A stretch of 21,436 nucleotides of DNA from CAYLQD01 sp043819695 (lineage in GTDB: Bacteria; Planctomycetota; PUPC01). Position numbers and translations under genes: made by a program. Where the stretch lies: contig JBDREM010000255.1 in assembly GCA_043819695.1 (NCBI GenBank), positions 1 to 21,436 of the forward strand. The letters run 5' to 3'. Positions 1 to 7,886 of the stretch are shown here, in pieces. Each line of letters opens with the position of its first letter. The first letter of the stretch is position 1. A model generated the notes under the pieces. The model worked only from the letters and a program-made list of their open reading frames with translations. It was not told where the DNA came from and did no database searches.

Positions 1-99
1 CAATCGAAAGCCGCGCGGCTGCTCGGCATTACCGAGCGCAGCCTCTGGCACCGCGTCAAGAAGCTCAACATTAACGTCGCCAAAATCAAGCAGGCGTAG
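1..99 (+). CDS. C-terminal end of a Fis-type HTH regulator (partial)
   Basis: Frame 1 is open from the first base to a TAG at 97-99 and gives 32 residues. The visible part is a Fis-family helix-turn-helix: a first helix with SKAARLLGI, a turn, then the recognition helix TERSLWHRVKKLNI. This is the usual C-terminal DNA-binding end of sigma-54-dependent (NtrC/AtoC-class) response regulators, where the equivalent is typically 'AAxLLGIsxxtLxxklkkl'. The 5' part, including any AAA+ and receiver domain, lies outside the window, so the class is inferred from the HTH alone. It is convergent with the operon that ends at 314, and nothing in the sequence ties it to that operon. Confidence 0.8.
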   Translation, partial: QSKAARLLGITERSLWHRVKKLNINVAKIKQA

Positions 100-108
100 G
101 CAGGTGTC

Positions 109-124
109 AGGGGACAGGGGACAG
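109..124 (+). repeat. Tandem heptamer AGGGGAC x2 plus partial unit
   Basis: The unit AGGGGAC occurs twice back to back (109-115 and 116-122), followed by AG, just downstream of the HTH gene stop and immediately before the palindrome at 128-145. It is a direct observation; function unknown. Confidence 0.7.
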
Positions 125-127
125 TAG

Positions 128-145
128 CCGGTCACCGGTGACCGG
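128..145. repeat. Perfect 18-bp palindrome CCGGTCACC/GGTGACCGG
   Basis: CCGGTCACCGGTGACCGG is identical to its own reverse complement. As RNA it can fold as a 7-bp stem with a CCGG loop, so it could help end transcription from either side. As DNA it could bind a dimeric protein. It has no T-tract, so it is not a canonical intrinsic terminator. Confidence 0.7.
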
Positions 146-170
146 TCGTGCCATCCCAGCCCCGATCCGG

Positions 171-194
171 CTCTTACTCTTGCTCTTACTCCTG
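171..194 (+). repeat. 12-bp pyrimidine-rich tandem duplication
   Basis: CTCTTACTCTTG at 171-182 is followed directly by CTCTTACTCCTG at 183-194, with one mismatch. It is noncoding and its role is unknown. Confidence 0.65.
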
Positions 195-283
195 CCGTCC
201 GCCTCCGATTTCTGTCCTTCGTTGCATCCCACGCCAAACAGGTGCCGCACAGGAGTGAGGTCAGGCGCCTTACTCGTGGCGGG

Positions 284-303
284 CCCGCTCCGGCCGGCGC
301 GGG
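284..303 (-). terminator. Possible GC hairpin after the minus-strand operon
   Basis: CCCGC at 284-288 pairs with GCGGG at 299-303 around the self-complementary core CCGGCCGG. It begins 10 bases beyond the stop codon of the last minus-strand gene, where a 3'-end structure would be expected. There is no following U-run, so this is only a weak terminator candidate. Confidence 0.25.
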
Positions 304-313
304 AACAACGCCG

Positions 314-991
314 CTATCTCTCCCCGCTGTCCATGTAGCGGAGTTGTGGCTCAGCGGACGTCGGGTGCATGACGCCCACATCCAGATGTCCGTCCGGGAC
401 GAACTCGACGCGGGTGTCGAAGTAGACGACGTTGACGCCGTCGGCGTGGTTATGCGCTTTGTCGCACGCCATGGCGGATGCGCTAGACATTGCGGCTTCG
501 GTGAAGGCGTGGTTCGTGTTCCGGTGTGCGAACGCTCCCGTCAGCCCCTTGCAGCGCCCGGCGTAGCTGCACTGCTCGTCGGTCAGGCTGGCGGCCTGGT
601 TCCAGATTACCGGGATGGGCACGGGGTTGCCGCTGGTGTCCACGGGGCCGGTGTCGGCCGTGGCCGGGCACACAAACACCTTCGGTTCCTGGACGATGTC
701 CGTCCAGAAGAGGGTAACGAAGAACTCGTCGCCGCGGAATGCGTTCGCAGGCTCCGCGAAGTAAGCCATGTCGCCGAACTTGTTGAGGTACAGGTGCATC
801 GCGCAGCCAAGCGCCTTCAGGTTGTTCTTGCACCTCGCTTTCCTTGCGGAACCATGAGGGCTGCTGATCGGACGCATGAAGAACCCCGCGAATAGGACTA
901 CGGCGCAGATGCAGATGATGATGATGAGGATTTCGATGACGGACAGGCCGGCGTTTCGCACTCGTGTTTTTTGCGCGTATGACGTGATCAT
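314..991 (-). CDS. Type IV prepilin-like protein with H-x9-D C-terminal motif
   Basis: This 225-aa protein starts with a short basic leader and a class III prepilin cleavage site. Gly15 is followed by LSVIE, with Glu20 at +5 and then a strongly hydrophobic helix (about residues 21-38). That predicts processing by a PilD-type prepilin peptidase and insertion in the inner membrane or a pseudopilus. The downstream globular part is Cys-rich. Near the C-terminus, His182-x9-Asp192-Thr193 matches the 'H-x9-DG' prepilin domain common in planctomycetes and relatives, with Thr replacing Gly. The start at 991 is supported by GGAGG at 1000-1004 with 8-nt spacing, and by an ATGA overlap with the preceding VWA gene. 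It is the last gene of the operon. What it assembles with is unknown, since no other secretion or pilus gene is in the window. Confidence 0.85.
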   Translation of the reverse strand: MITSYAQKTRVRNAGLSVIEILIIIICICAVVLFAGFFMRPISSPHGSARKARCKNNLKALGCAMHLYLNKFGDMAYFAEPANAFRGDEFFVTLFWTDIVQEPKVFVCPATADTGPVDTSGNPVPIPVIWNQAASLTDEQCSYAGRCKGLTGAFAHRNTNHAFTEAAMSSASAMACDKAHNHADGVNVVYFDTRVEFVPDGHLDVGVMHPTSAEPQLRYMDSGER

Positions 992-3753
992 GTTCGTGAC
1001 CTCCGCTTGGCCTTCTTGAAAACGCTTTCCTTCTTTTCCTCTCGGCCGCGCTCCTCGGCCGCTTCGGGTTCTTCGGTCTGTGCCGCGCCGGGCGCCGGCT
1101 GAGGTCCGGCCCGTCTCCGGCTCCGGGCGAGGCGGGTTCGAACTTGCGCCGGCACCGCGGCGAGGCGCTCGCGCGCGGCCGCGGGGCGTTTTCTGAGCGA
1201 CTGCGGTATGATGTGCGCCCAGAGCGCGCGGCGGGTGATGATGTCGCAGAGCAGCAGGAGGATGGCGAGCGCGGCGAGATGCGGCGCGAGGCTCGCCCGC
1301 GCCGTCCGAGTCTCGAGGGCGGGGTCGCGGCGCTCGAACAGCTCCTTCACGTGCATGATCCGCTGCCCGCCGGTCGCTTCGGCGAGCTGCTTGAGCACGC
1401 CGACGCCGGCGCCGCGCGGGCTCGGCTCGAACTCGGGTGAGTAGGGCAGGACGACGGGCGGCAGGCCGATGCGCTTGCCCTCGCGCGTGATGATCAGCCC
1501 GTGGTAGATGCCGTTCTGCCGCAGGCGGAACGACGCGCGCATCGTCTCCGGCGAGGTCCATTGCAGCGGCAGCTTGACCGGCTTCGACTCGTCGGGCGGG
1601 AATATCATAGCCGCCGCGCCCGTGCACTTGCGGGCCGCGGCCGCGTCCATCTCGAGCAGGACGTGCGCCGTCCGCCCCTCGCGGACGATGCTGCCGAAGA
1701 GCGACGGGTCCTCGCGGTCCTTCTGGAGCCACTTGACGAGCGACGAGAAGAACGGCTTGTACTCGGGCCACTTGCCGAGGTCGCCGCTGTACGAGCCGTC
1801 GGCCTCGCACGTGAGCGCGGCGACGCGGCCGAGGCCGCGCTGCCACGCCGCGAGCACCGGAGCCGCGTTCTCGTCGGTCGTGATGACGGCCTGCGCCGCC
1901 TCCTTCCTCGGATAGCAGAGGTTGTAGCCGAGGAACGACGGGAAGCTGCGGATGCCGAGCCGCCCGAACTGCGCGATCGCCGGCGTGACGCGGGCGGCGA
2001 CTTTCTCCTCGACGAACGTCTTCCGCGCGATGCGCATCGCGTCCTGGCAGAAGATTCTCGGGAGCGCGTTCGGGTCGGTCGTGAACATGATCGTGCCGTT
2101 GCCGCGCTTGGCGATGTCCTTGAGGAGCTCGGCGTCGCAGTCGGTCGCTTGTCCCAGGCCGATCACGCTGATGGTTCCGCCGGCCTTCGCCCAGGTGTCG
2201 ATGAGATTCTTGTAGCCGCCGGGCTCCTCGCTGTCCTGGGCGTCGGAGAAGAGCACGATGTGGCGGGTCGGCGCCTTGCTCTTCACAAGCTCGGAGACGG
2301 CGGCCCGGAGGCCGACGTAGACGAAGATGCCGCCGCCCATCGATTCGATGCTGAGTATCTTCTTCCGGACGCCGCTCCGCTTGTCGGCGAGGCGGACCAG
2401 TTCGACGACCCGGTGCGCCTCGCTGTCGACGGCGAACACGGCGATCTCGTCCTGGTCGTCGAGCAGAGCGACGGCCTCGGCCGCGGCGCGGTTGGCGAGG
2501 TCCATCTTCGTGCGGCCGCCGCCGACGGGCATGGTCATCGAGCCCGACCGGTCGAGCACGATGCCCATCGCGAGCGCCGTCCGCCGGAACTCGTCCTTCC
2601 GTTCCATCGAGACGGGCAGGATGGGCTCGAGCCGGCTTTGATAATAGCCGCCGGCCGCGTAGCTGTTCTGGCCGCCGGTGACGAGCAGCCCGCCGCCCAT
2701 CTCGGTCACGTAGTTGTGCATGGCCGCGTCGGCGCGGTCGTTGAGCGAGCTGAGCGCGACGTTCTCGACGACGACTGCGCGGAATGATTTCAGAGCGGCC
2801 GACGACACGGACATCTTGTCGCCGCGAACACGGACGAGCATGCCCGACGCAGCGAGCGCCCGGGTCAGGTTGTCGGGCCGCCCGGTCGACGTGAGGACGA
2901 GGACCTCGGCGGGCCCGACCGCCTCCGTCACCGCGGCCGCGCGGTTGTTCTCCGGCCGCGTGTCGCCGCCGACCGAAGCGGTGACGAGGTAGCTCGCAAG
3001 GCCGACGCTGCCCAGCTCGTGCTTGAACGCGAACCGGTTCTCGCCGGGCTTGATCGACACCTTCTGCTCGAACGCGGCGCCCTCGGCCTTCACCCGGACC
3101 GTCGCGTCGCATTGCTGCGGCGCGTAGACGGCGAACGCCACCTCGAACGGCTGGCGGACGCGCACCCGCTCGGGCAGCTCGACGCGCGTGATGGCGGCGT
3201 CGTTCTCGTGCGCCTTTTGCACCGGCCAGAAGTCGACCGAGATGCCTTTCTTCCGGAGCTCCGGAATCTGCTCGCCCGGGTCGGGCCCGGTGTAAAGCCC
3301 GTCGCTGATGAGGAAGACGCGCCCGCGGCCGCCGGCCGCCGACAGGGAGCCGGCGAGCGCGAGGCCCGCGTGCAGGTCGCTTGCGTCGTCGAGCTTCGAC
3401 GCCTTCAGCTCCGAGGGCAGGTTGCTCGAGCCGAACAGCGCCGACGCGCCGTCGCCGAACAGCACGAGCGAGACGCGGTCGTCCTTCGCCCGCGCGCTTT
3501 CCGCCGCGGCCAGCATCTCGGCACCGGTCCGGACCGCCTCGGCGCCGGCCGACAGCGACCGGTCGACGAGGAAGACGACGTGGCCGCCGCCGCGGCGCGT
3601 GCTCACGACGGGCGACGCGAGCACGAGCGCGCACAGAACGAGAACGGCGATCCTGACGGCCCAGACCTGGCGCGGCCCGCGGCCCAGCCGCCACCACAAG
3701 TAGAGCAGCGGCACGACGACGAGCAGCGCGAGGGGTGTTTGCAGGCCGATCAT
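988..3753 (-). CDS. Large VWA / GATase-like membrane protein of a Bat-type operon
   Basis: The 921-aa protein has two N-terminal membrane helices (about 5-21 and 31-48). A first VWA-like domain has DRSLS at 64-68 as a MIDAS-type loop. A beta-rich stretch (about 190-270) and a class I glutamine amidotransferase-like segment (about 280-380) follow. The second, clear VWA domain (about 395-590) carries DRSGSM at 401-406 and a second acidic loop near Asp504. One more helix (about 823-840) precedes a roughly 80-residue charged, Lys/Arg/Glu-rich cytoplasmic tail. The bulk should face the periplasm. It resembles the long VWA proteins next to BatA/DUF58/MoxR in planctomycetes and is far larger than BatA/BatB themselves (about 330 aa). 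Metal-dependent protein binding is inferred from the MIDAS motif. It overlaps both neighbours by 4 nt (ATGA). Exact role unknown. Confidence 0.8.
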   Translation of the reverse strand: MIGLQTPLALLVVVPLLYLWWRLGRGPRQVWAVRIAVLVLCALVLASPVVSTRRGGGHVVFLVDRSLSAGAEAVRTGAEMLAAAESARAKDDRVSLVLFGDGASALFGSSNLPSELKASKLDDASDLHAGLALAGSLSAAGGRGRVFLISDGLYTGPDPGEQIPELRKKGISVDFWPVQKAHENDAAITRVELPERVRVRQPFEVAFAVYAPQQCDATVRVKAEGAAFEQKVSIKPGENRFAFKHELGSVGLASYLVTASVGGDTRPENNRAAAVTEAVGPAEVLVLTSTGRPDNLTRALAASGMLVRVRGDKMSVSSAALKSFRAVVVENVALSSLNDRADAAMHNYVTEMGGGLLVTGGQNSYAAGGYYQSRLEPILPVSMERKDEFRRTALAMGIVLDRSGSMTMPVGGGRTKMDLANRAAAEAVALLDDQDEIAVFAVDSEAHRVVELVRLADKRSGVRKKILSIESMGGGIFVYVGLRAAVSELVKSKAPTRHIVLFSDAQDSEEPGGYKNLIDTWAKAGGTISVIGLGQATDCDAELLKDIAKRGNGTIMFTTDPNALPRIFCQDAMRIARKTFVEEKVAARVTPAIAQFGRLGIRSFPSFLGYNLCYPRKEAAQAVITTDENAAPVLAAWQRGLGRVAALTCEADGSYSGDLGKWPEYKPFFSSLVKWLQKDREDPSLFGSIVREGRTAHVLLEMDAAAARKCTGAAAMIFPPDESKPVKLPLQWTSPETMRASFRLRQNGIYHGLIITREGKRIGLPPVVLPYSPEFEPSPRGAGVGVLKQLAEATGGQRIMHVKELFERRDPALETRTARASLAPHLAALAILLLLCDIITRRALWAHIIPQSLRKRPAAARERLAAVPAQVRTRLARSRRRAGPQPAPGAAQTEEPEAAEERGREEKKESVFKKAKRRSRT

Positions 3754-5534
3754 ACTTTTCGTCTTTCCAGCAGGAGCCAGCAGCAGAGCAGCATGGCGCC
3801 GGCGCCGGCGAACAGCTCGCGATGGAACGACCGCCGCTCCCGCTCGGGCAGCACCGCCGCCTCGACCTCCTTCAGGCTGCCGAACGACGACGCCTTCGTC
3901 AGGTCGGACTCGGCCTCGGCCAGCAGGTTGACGTCGAGCGAAGCGACCTTCACGCCCTTCGCAAGGACGGTGTAGATGCCGTTTTTCTCGAACCGGCCGT
4001 AGTAGACGTGGTCGCCCTCGAAGTCGACGCGGGCGCCGTCCGGCGCCTCGACCGTGACGTTCCCCTCCCAGGCGCTCGGCCTGCGGAACGAGAGCCCCTC
4101 ACCGAGGCGGAACGAGAATCTCTTTAGCCCCGGGCTTCGCTCGTGGACGTAATCGACGATGTTGGAGACGAGGACGGGCCACGCGGGCGCCCGGAATAGC
4201 GACGAGCGCGCGGGCACGATGTTCACGATCAGCCGCTGCTCCGCGACGGCGGCGCCGCCGGCCATCACGAGGAGGGGGACGTCGCCGACGGAGACGAGCA
4301 CCTCGGCGTCGGCGTCGGCCGGCTTGAACGCCGGGTCGGCCGCCCAGATCACGCCGTGGAGGTCGACGCCGCGGATCAGCCCGCCCGCGGCGGCGAGGTG
4401 GTTGATGAAGTACGGCCCGACGAACGGGCTCGCCTTGTCCTTCGGGCCGATGTGGAAGCGTACGTCGAAGTGCCCGGCCGGCGCGGCGGGCCGCGGCCCG
4501 TCGAGCCGGGTGAAGCTCAGCGCCAGCCACGCCGGATCGATCAGCTCGACCTTGCCCGTGGCGGCGAGCGCCTTGCGCAGGTAGCTCTCGAGCACGGGAT
4601 GCTTCACGTCGAGCTTTGTGGGAAGCGCGAGCCGCTGCGGGCGGGTGATCCTCAGCACGTTGTCGTTGCCGAGGCCGTCGGCCGGCAGCTCGAGCGAGAC
4701 CGACGACACGTCTTCGGGTATGTTGAAGACGAGCGGGAGCGCGTCGCGCCGCGCGAAGTCGGCCGCCGCACTGCCGAGCTTCCGGCCGCCGCCGGCGAGC
4801 GTGACCGTCTTCTTCGGCTTGCTCTTGCCGAAATGCTTCACGAGCGCGAAGAGCTTCGACTTTCCTGTCCAGTGCGCGGCGACCCAGCCGGTGTTCTCGA
4901 CGGGCTGCCCGATGCCGAGCGTGACGACGTTCGCCCGGCTGCCCGCGGCCGCGCCGCCGGCGCCGTCCGTCAGCAGCACAACCTTGTCCTTCTCCTTGAC
5001 GAGCGACCGCGCAAGCTCGATGGCGGGCCGGAACGAATGGGGCGGGTCCGACGGCTGCCAATCGCGCAGGAGAGCTTCCGCGTCGTTTTGCGCGAGCGGC
5101 CGGCCGCCGATCAGTTCGACGCCGCCGCCGCTCCGAATCAGGCTGATCCGGCCTTCCTTGCCGAGGAGGCGGTAGATCTCGAGCAGCTTCTCCTTCGCCC
5201 GCTCGCGGAACGAGACCCGGCCTTCGGCGGCGTTCATCGACGCACTCGAGTCGAGCACGACGGCGAGGTGTTGGCGCTCGGCGACGCGGCTGTAGCCGAG
5301 CCCGGCGACGAGCAGCGAGAGTAGCAGCGCGGCGAGCAGCTCGAGGATCAGCGGCCAGGTGACCGGCGGGCGCCGCCGCTTCTGCCCTTCGGTCCGCAGG
5401 CTCTGCCCCGAGCCCCAGAGGAAGAGGGCGGACACCTCGATCCGCTTGCCGCGGAAGACATAGAAGTAGAGGAAGAGCACGCCGCCGAGCGAGGCGAGCG
5501 AGATAAGCCCCCATGGATAAAGGAAGTACATCAT
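3750..5534 (-). CDS. BatA-like VWA membrane protein (aerotolerance-regulator N-terminal type)
   Basis: The 594-aa protein opens with two hydrophobic helices (about 7-27 and 58-78) in the arrangement of the BatA N-terminal domain. A VWA domain follows, with the MIDAS motif DSSASM at 95-100 and a second loop Asp at 190 (VVLLTDG). After about 350 residues of beta-rich sequence there is a C-terminal helix (about 573-590) ending in ERRKV. Bat-type proteins are inner-membrane VWA proteins linked in some species to aerotolerance and envelope integrity; that role is family knowledge and not shown here. The open frame extends upstream, but the start at 5534 is preferred because its ATG overlaps the DUF58 stop as ATGA and the upstream extension is an Arg/Pro-rich shadow. 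A second ATG follows at once (5531). No strong Shine-Dalgarno is visible, consistent with translational coupling. Confidence 0.82.
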   Translation of the reverse strand: MMYFLYPWGLISLASLGGVLFLYFYVFRGKRIEVSALFLWGSGQSLRTEGQKRRRPPVTWPLILELLAALLLSLLVAGLGYSRVAERQHLAVVLDSSASMNAAEGRVSFRERAKEKLLEIYRLLGKEGRISLIRSGGGVELIGGRPLAQNDAEALLRDWQPSDPPHSFRPAIELARSLVKEKDKVVLLTDGAGGAAAGSRANVVTLGIGQPVENTGWVAAHWTGKSKLFALVKHFGKSKPKKTVTLAGGGRKLGSAAADFARRDALPLVFNIPEDVSSVSLELPADGLGNDNVLRITRPQRLALPTKLDVKHPVLESYLRKALAATGKVELIDPAWLALSFTRLDGPRPAAPAGHFDVRFHIGPKDKASPFVGPYFINHLAAAGGLIRGVDLHGVIWAADPAFKPADADAEVLVSVGDVPLLVMAGGAAVAEQRLIVNIVPARSSLFRAPAWPVLVSNIVDYVHERSPGLKRFSFRLGEGLSFRRPSAWEGNVTVEAPDGARVDFEGDHVYYGRFEKNGIYTVLAKGVKVASLDVNLLAEAESDLTKASSFGSLKEVEAAVLPERERRSFHRELFAGAGAMLLCCWLLLERRKV

Positions 5535-6412
5535 GAGCGCGTCTCGACCAGGCCGGCGGGCAGGAAATCGTTCTTGAGGACATCTTCGAGCGTTCGGTCG
5601 GCGACGAGGCCGATATAGATGCCGCCGCACCTGAACATCTCGTCGCGGATGACGCCGAGCAGCGCCCTCAGCCTCGAGCGATAGCTCTCGACGGTCCGGC
5701 CGTCGAGGTTGAGGTCGATGCGGCGGCCGGTCTCGACGCCGTCGAGGACGGCTGGGCCTTCGAGCTTCGGGTCGGACTCCCACGGGCCGAGCACGTGGAC
5801 GACGATGAGCGTGCCGCATCCCGCGGACAGCGCCCGGAGCACGGCCGCCGGGTCGGCCGGGGCCATGAAGTCGGTGAGCAGGAGCCTGACGGACGCCCTT
5901 CTGAGCGCGGCGGCCGCGCGCGCCGGCGACACGAACAGGATCGACTCCGATTCGCCGAAGGCGACCTGCTCCGGGCCGTCGAGCCGGCTCAGCTCGACTC
6001 CGGCGGCGAAGACCCGCACCGGCACGGCCTGGACCTTCGCGGAATGGTACAGCCAGTGGGAGAGTTCGGTGCAGAGCGCCCGCTTGCGGCCGTCGGCAAT
6101 GCCCATCGAGGCCGACGTGTCGACGATCACGTCGAAGAACGGGCTGACCTCTTCGCGAAACAGGCGGACGACGAGCCGGTCGGTCCGCCCGTATGCGAGC
6201 CAGTCGATCCGGCGGGGGTCGTCACCGGGCACGTAGTCCCTGAAGTCCTGAATCTCGACGGACGAGCCGGTCTCGCGGCCCTCCTTCAGGCCGATCGTGC
6301 CGGCCGACGACGTCGCATCGAGGTTGATCCGGTAGACGTGCGCGAGCTCGAGGATCTGTGCTGCGGCCGCGGGCTGTGTGCCGGCCGGGGCCGGCTCAGT
6401 CGTACTTGCCAC
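5531..6412 (-). CDS. DUF58 domain protein (VWA-like, MoxR-associated)
   Basis: The 293-aa product carries the DUF58 hallmark at about residues 57-86 (FRDYVPGDDPRRIDW, then a Val/Arg-rich strand). A VWA-type loop follows, DTSASM at 98-103, with a second acidic position LLLTDF near 181. DUF58 proteins are almost always encoded beside MoxR ATPases and are thought to be their partners or substrates. No membrane helix is evident, so it is probably cytoplasmic. The start is GTG at 6412, chosen because GGGAGG lies at 6420-6425 with exactly 7-nt spacing and no earlier codon has comparable support. The gene then overlaps the permease end by 17 nt. An ATG at 6490 would add 26 unconvincing residues. Confidence 0.88.
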   Translation of the reverse strand: MASTTEPAPAGTQPAAAAQILELAHVYRINLDATSSAGTIGLKEGRETGSSVEIQDFRDYVPGDDPRRIDWLAYGRTDRLVVRLFREEVSPFFDVIVDTSASMGIADGRKRALCTELSHWLYHSAKVQAVPVRVFAAGVELSRLDGPEQVAFGESESILFVSPARAAAALRRASVRLLLTDFMAPADPAAVLRALSAGCGTLIVVHVLGPWESDPKLEGPAVLDGVETGRRIDLNLDGRTVESYRSRLRALLGVIRDEMFRCGGIYIGLVADRTLEDVLKNDFLPAGLVETRS

Positions 6413-7886
6413 CCATGTACCTCCCGAAATGCCGAGCCATGACGACGAGATGGACGGTGACGCCGATGAGCGCGGGCACGGCCAGGTCAAGGAACAACCT
6501 CAGCAGGCCGTAGCCGGATGGAGCTCGGTCGAGGCTCATCAAGTGGATCAGCGGGAACGGGCCGGTGAGGGGCGAAGGTTTGGGCGGCCTGCTGAAATCG
6601 AGGGCGGCCAAGAGGATGATTGGCACGATGAGGTTCACGGCGATCAGGCCGAGAAAAACGCCCCTGAGAATCTTTATGGTGCGGAGCCTCTTGGGCAGCA
6701 GGCGAACGATGCCGCGCGAGACGGCCGAGAAGAACAGCGGATACACGATGCAGATGACGACCGGGAACAGCATTTCGTCGTCAAAGTCTCCTCCGGGCAG
6801 CAAGAGCATGAACAGCGTCCCGGCAAAAATGAGACCGAAGGCGACGAACAGGTAGAGAGCCGAAGAGCCGGCGCCGTCCATGAACGGGAACAGCCACGCC
6901 TGGTACGTCGGATCGCGCTTCTTGAACTTCTTCTGAAACCGGTAAGCGACGCGGCTCGGGCCGGTGAGCCAGAAGGAGCCGCACACCATGAGCGGGATCG
7001 CGGCGGTCAGGGCGAAGGCCATGATCAATTCAGTGTGGATGCGCTCGCCGAAGAGCACGGGCGTCGAGAAGGCCGCACAGTGTGCTCCGATAATGGCGAG
7101 CAGTATGAACTTCGTCCTGGCCGAACACTTGTCGGCCTCGAACGTGAGGATATTGGCAGACGCCGCGCAAAGGAACCAGACCCATAGGAGCGTGATCGCG
7201 GCAGAGGCGCCGAGCACCGCAAGCGCTTCGGCAAGCCAGCCTGCCGGCGTTCCGCCGGAGCCGAAGATTTCCCTGAAGAAGTAGAACTCACCGGCGACAC
7301 TGAACGGCAGGAAGAGGGCCCAGACCAGCAACAGCACAAACAGCCCCTTTGCGATGCTTCGCATCTGCTTCTGCGAGGTCAGCGCCGCGAAGAAGATGCC
7401 GACGGTGCAGGCGAACACGGAGAACAGCAGCGCAAGAATAAGTATGATGATGATCGGCGCGACGCCGATGCCCTTGAACAGGAACGCTGCGACGGCGAAC
7501 GGGCCGATCATCGAGAAGACCAGTCCGATCTTGACGAGCGACGCGAGCAGCCGGCCCCGCACGTGCTTCCGCGAGCTCATTCTTGTGATGTGAACGAGTT
7601 CGAGCGTGCCGCTCTTCACCTCCTCGCTCAGGTTGGAGAAGGCAAGGTATGGCAGGACGAAAACGCAGCCGATGTACATGAAGATTGAGAACACGGCGAA
7701 CATGTCGTCGCCGCACGCCTTGCCCCTCGAGGCCGCGAAAATGGTGACGTACGCCACGAGCGAGCACCCGAGCATCAGCCACAGCGCGGTAAGGAATTTC
7801 TTGTTGTGAAGCGACTGGTACATCTCCTTCACCAGGAGAGGATTGACCAGCCCGTCGAGCTTGTCCCGCGTGGCTTCAGACAGCAT
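6396..7886 (-). CDS. ABC-2 type transporter permease
   Basis: The 496-aa protein is strongly hydrophobic, with about 12 predicted membrane helices (for example near 31-51, 62-82, 116-137, 143-168, 179-197, 218-242, 287-307, 342-363, 371-390, 407-428, 460-481). The N-terminal part has the ABC-2 signature arrangement: a short cytoplasmic lead containing NPLLVKE, a first helix, and later a SEEVKSGTLELV loop that typically contacts the ATPase. It overlaps the ATPase gene by 11 nt, so the pair forms one exporter. Twelve helices in one chain suggests a fused double permease. ABC exporters of this GldA/NatA-like type are often found in MoxR/DUF58 operons. The substrate is unknown. Confidence 0.87.
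   Translation of the reverse strand: MLSEATRDKLDGLVNPLLVKEMYQSLHNKKFLTALWLMLGCSLVAYVTIFAASRGKACGDDMFAVFSIFMYIGCVFVLPYLAFSNLSEEVKSGTLELVHITRMSSRKHVRGRLLASLVKIGLVFSMIGPFAVAAFLFKGIGVAPIIIILILALLFSVFACTVGIFFAALTSQKQMRSIAKGLFVLLLVWALFLPFSVAGEFYFFREIFGSGGTPAGWLAEALAVLGASAAITLLWVWFLCAASANILTFEADKCSARTKFILLAIIGAHCAAFSTPVLFGERIHTELIMAFALTAAIPLMVCGSFWLTGPSRVAYRFQKKFKKRDPTYQAWLFPFMDGAGSSALYLFVAFGLIFAGTLFMLLLPGGDFDDEMLFPVVICIVYPLFFSAVSRGIVRLLPKRLRTIKILRGVFLGLIAVNLIVPIILLAALDFSRPPKPSPLTGPFPLIHLMSLDRAPSGYGLLRLFLDLAVPALIGVTVHLVVMARHFGRYMGGKYD

Larger units (their letters stand above)
100..313. other. Convergent intergenic region rich in short repeats
   Basis: This 214-bp gap separates two convergent gene ends. 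I see no credible gene in it; the small open frame at about 138-338 is a low-complexity Leu-run and overlaps the prepilin gene end. It contains a 7-bp tandem repeat, an 18-bp perfect palindrome, a 12-bp pyrimidine-rich duplication and a GC hairpin, each listed separately. The mixture resembles dispersed intergenic repeat debris rather than a classical terminator, because no T-run follows either hairpin. Confidence 0.6.

Noticed and set aside
171..194. CRISPR-like repeat
   Set aside because: Two contiguous 12-bp copies without spacers; simple tandem duplication.
138..338. Small plus-strand open frame with a Leu-run
   Set aside because: Translated from the pyrimidine-rich repeat, no ribosome binding site, overlaps the end of the prepilin gene.
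1501..2787. 428-aa plus-strand open frame and similar long antisense frames
   Set aside because: High G+C removes stop codons opposite real genes. The product is Arg/Ala/Asp-rich with no domain, and the minus-strand gene has clear motifs.
314..3697. 1127-aa minus-strand open frame
   Set aside because: Only its last 225 codons (from 991) are a gene. The rest is an Arg-rich out-of-frame shadow of the VWA/GATase gene.
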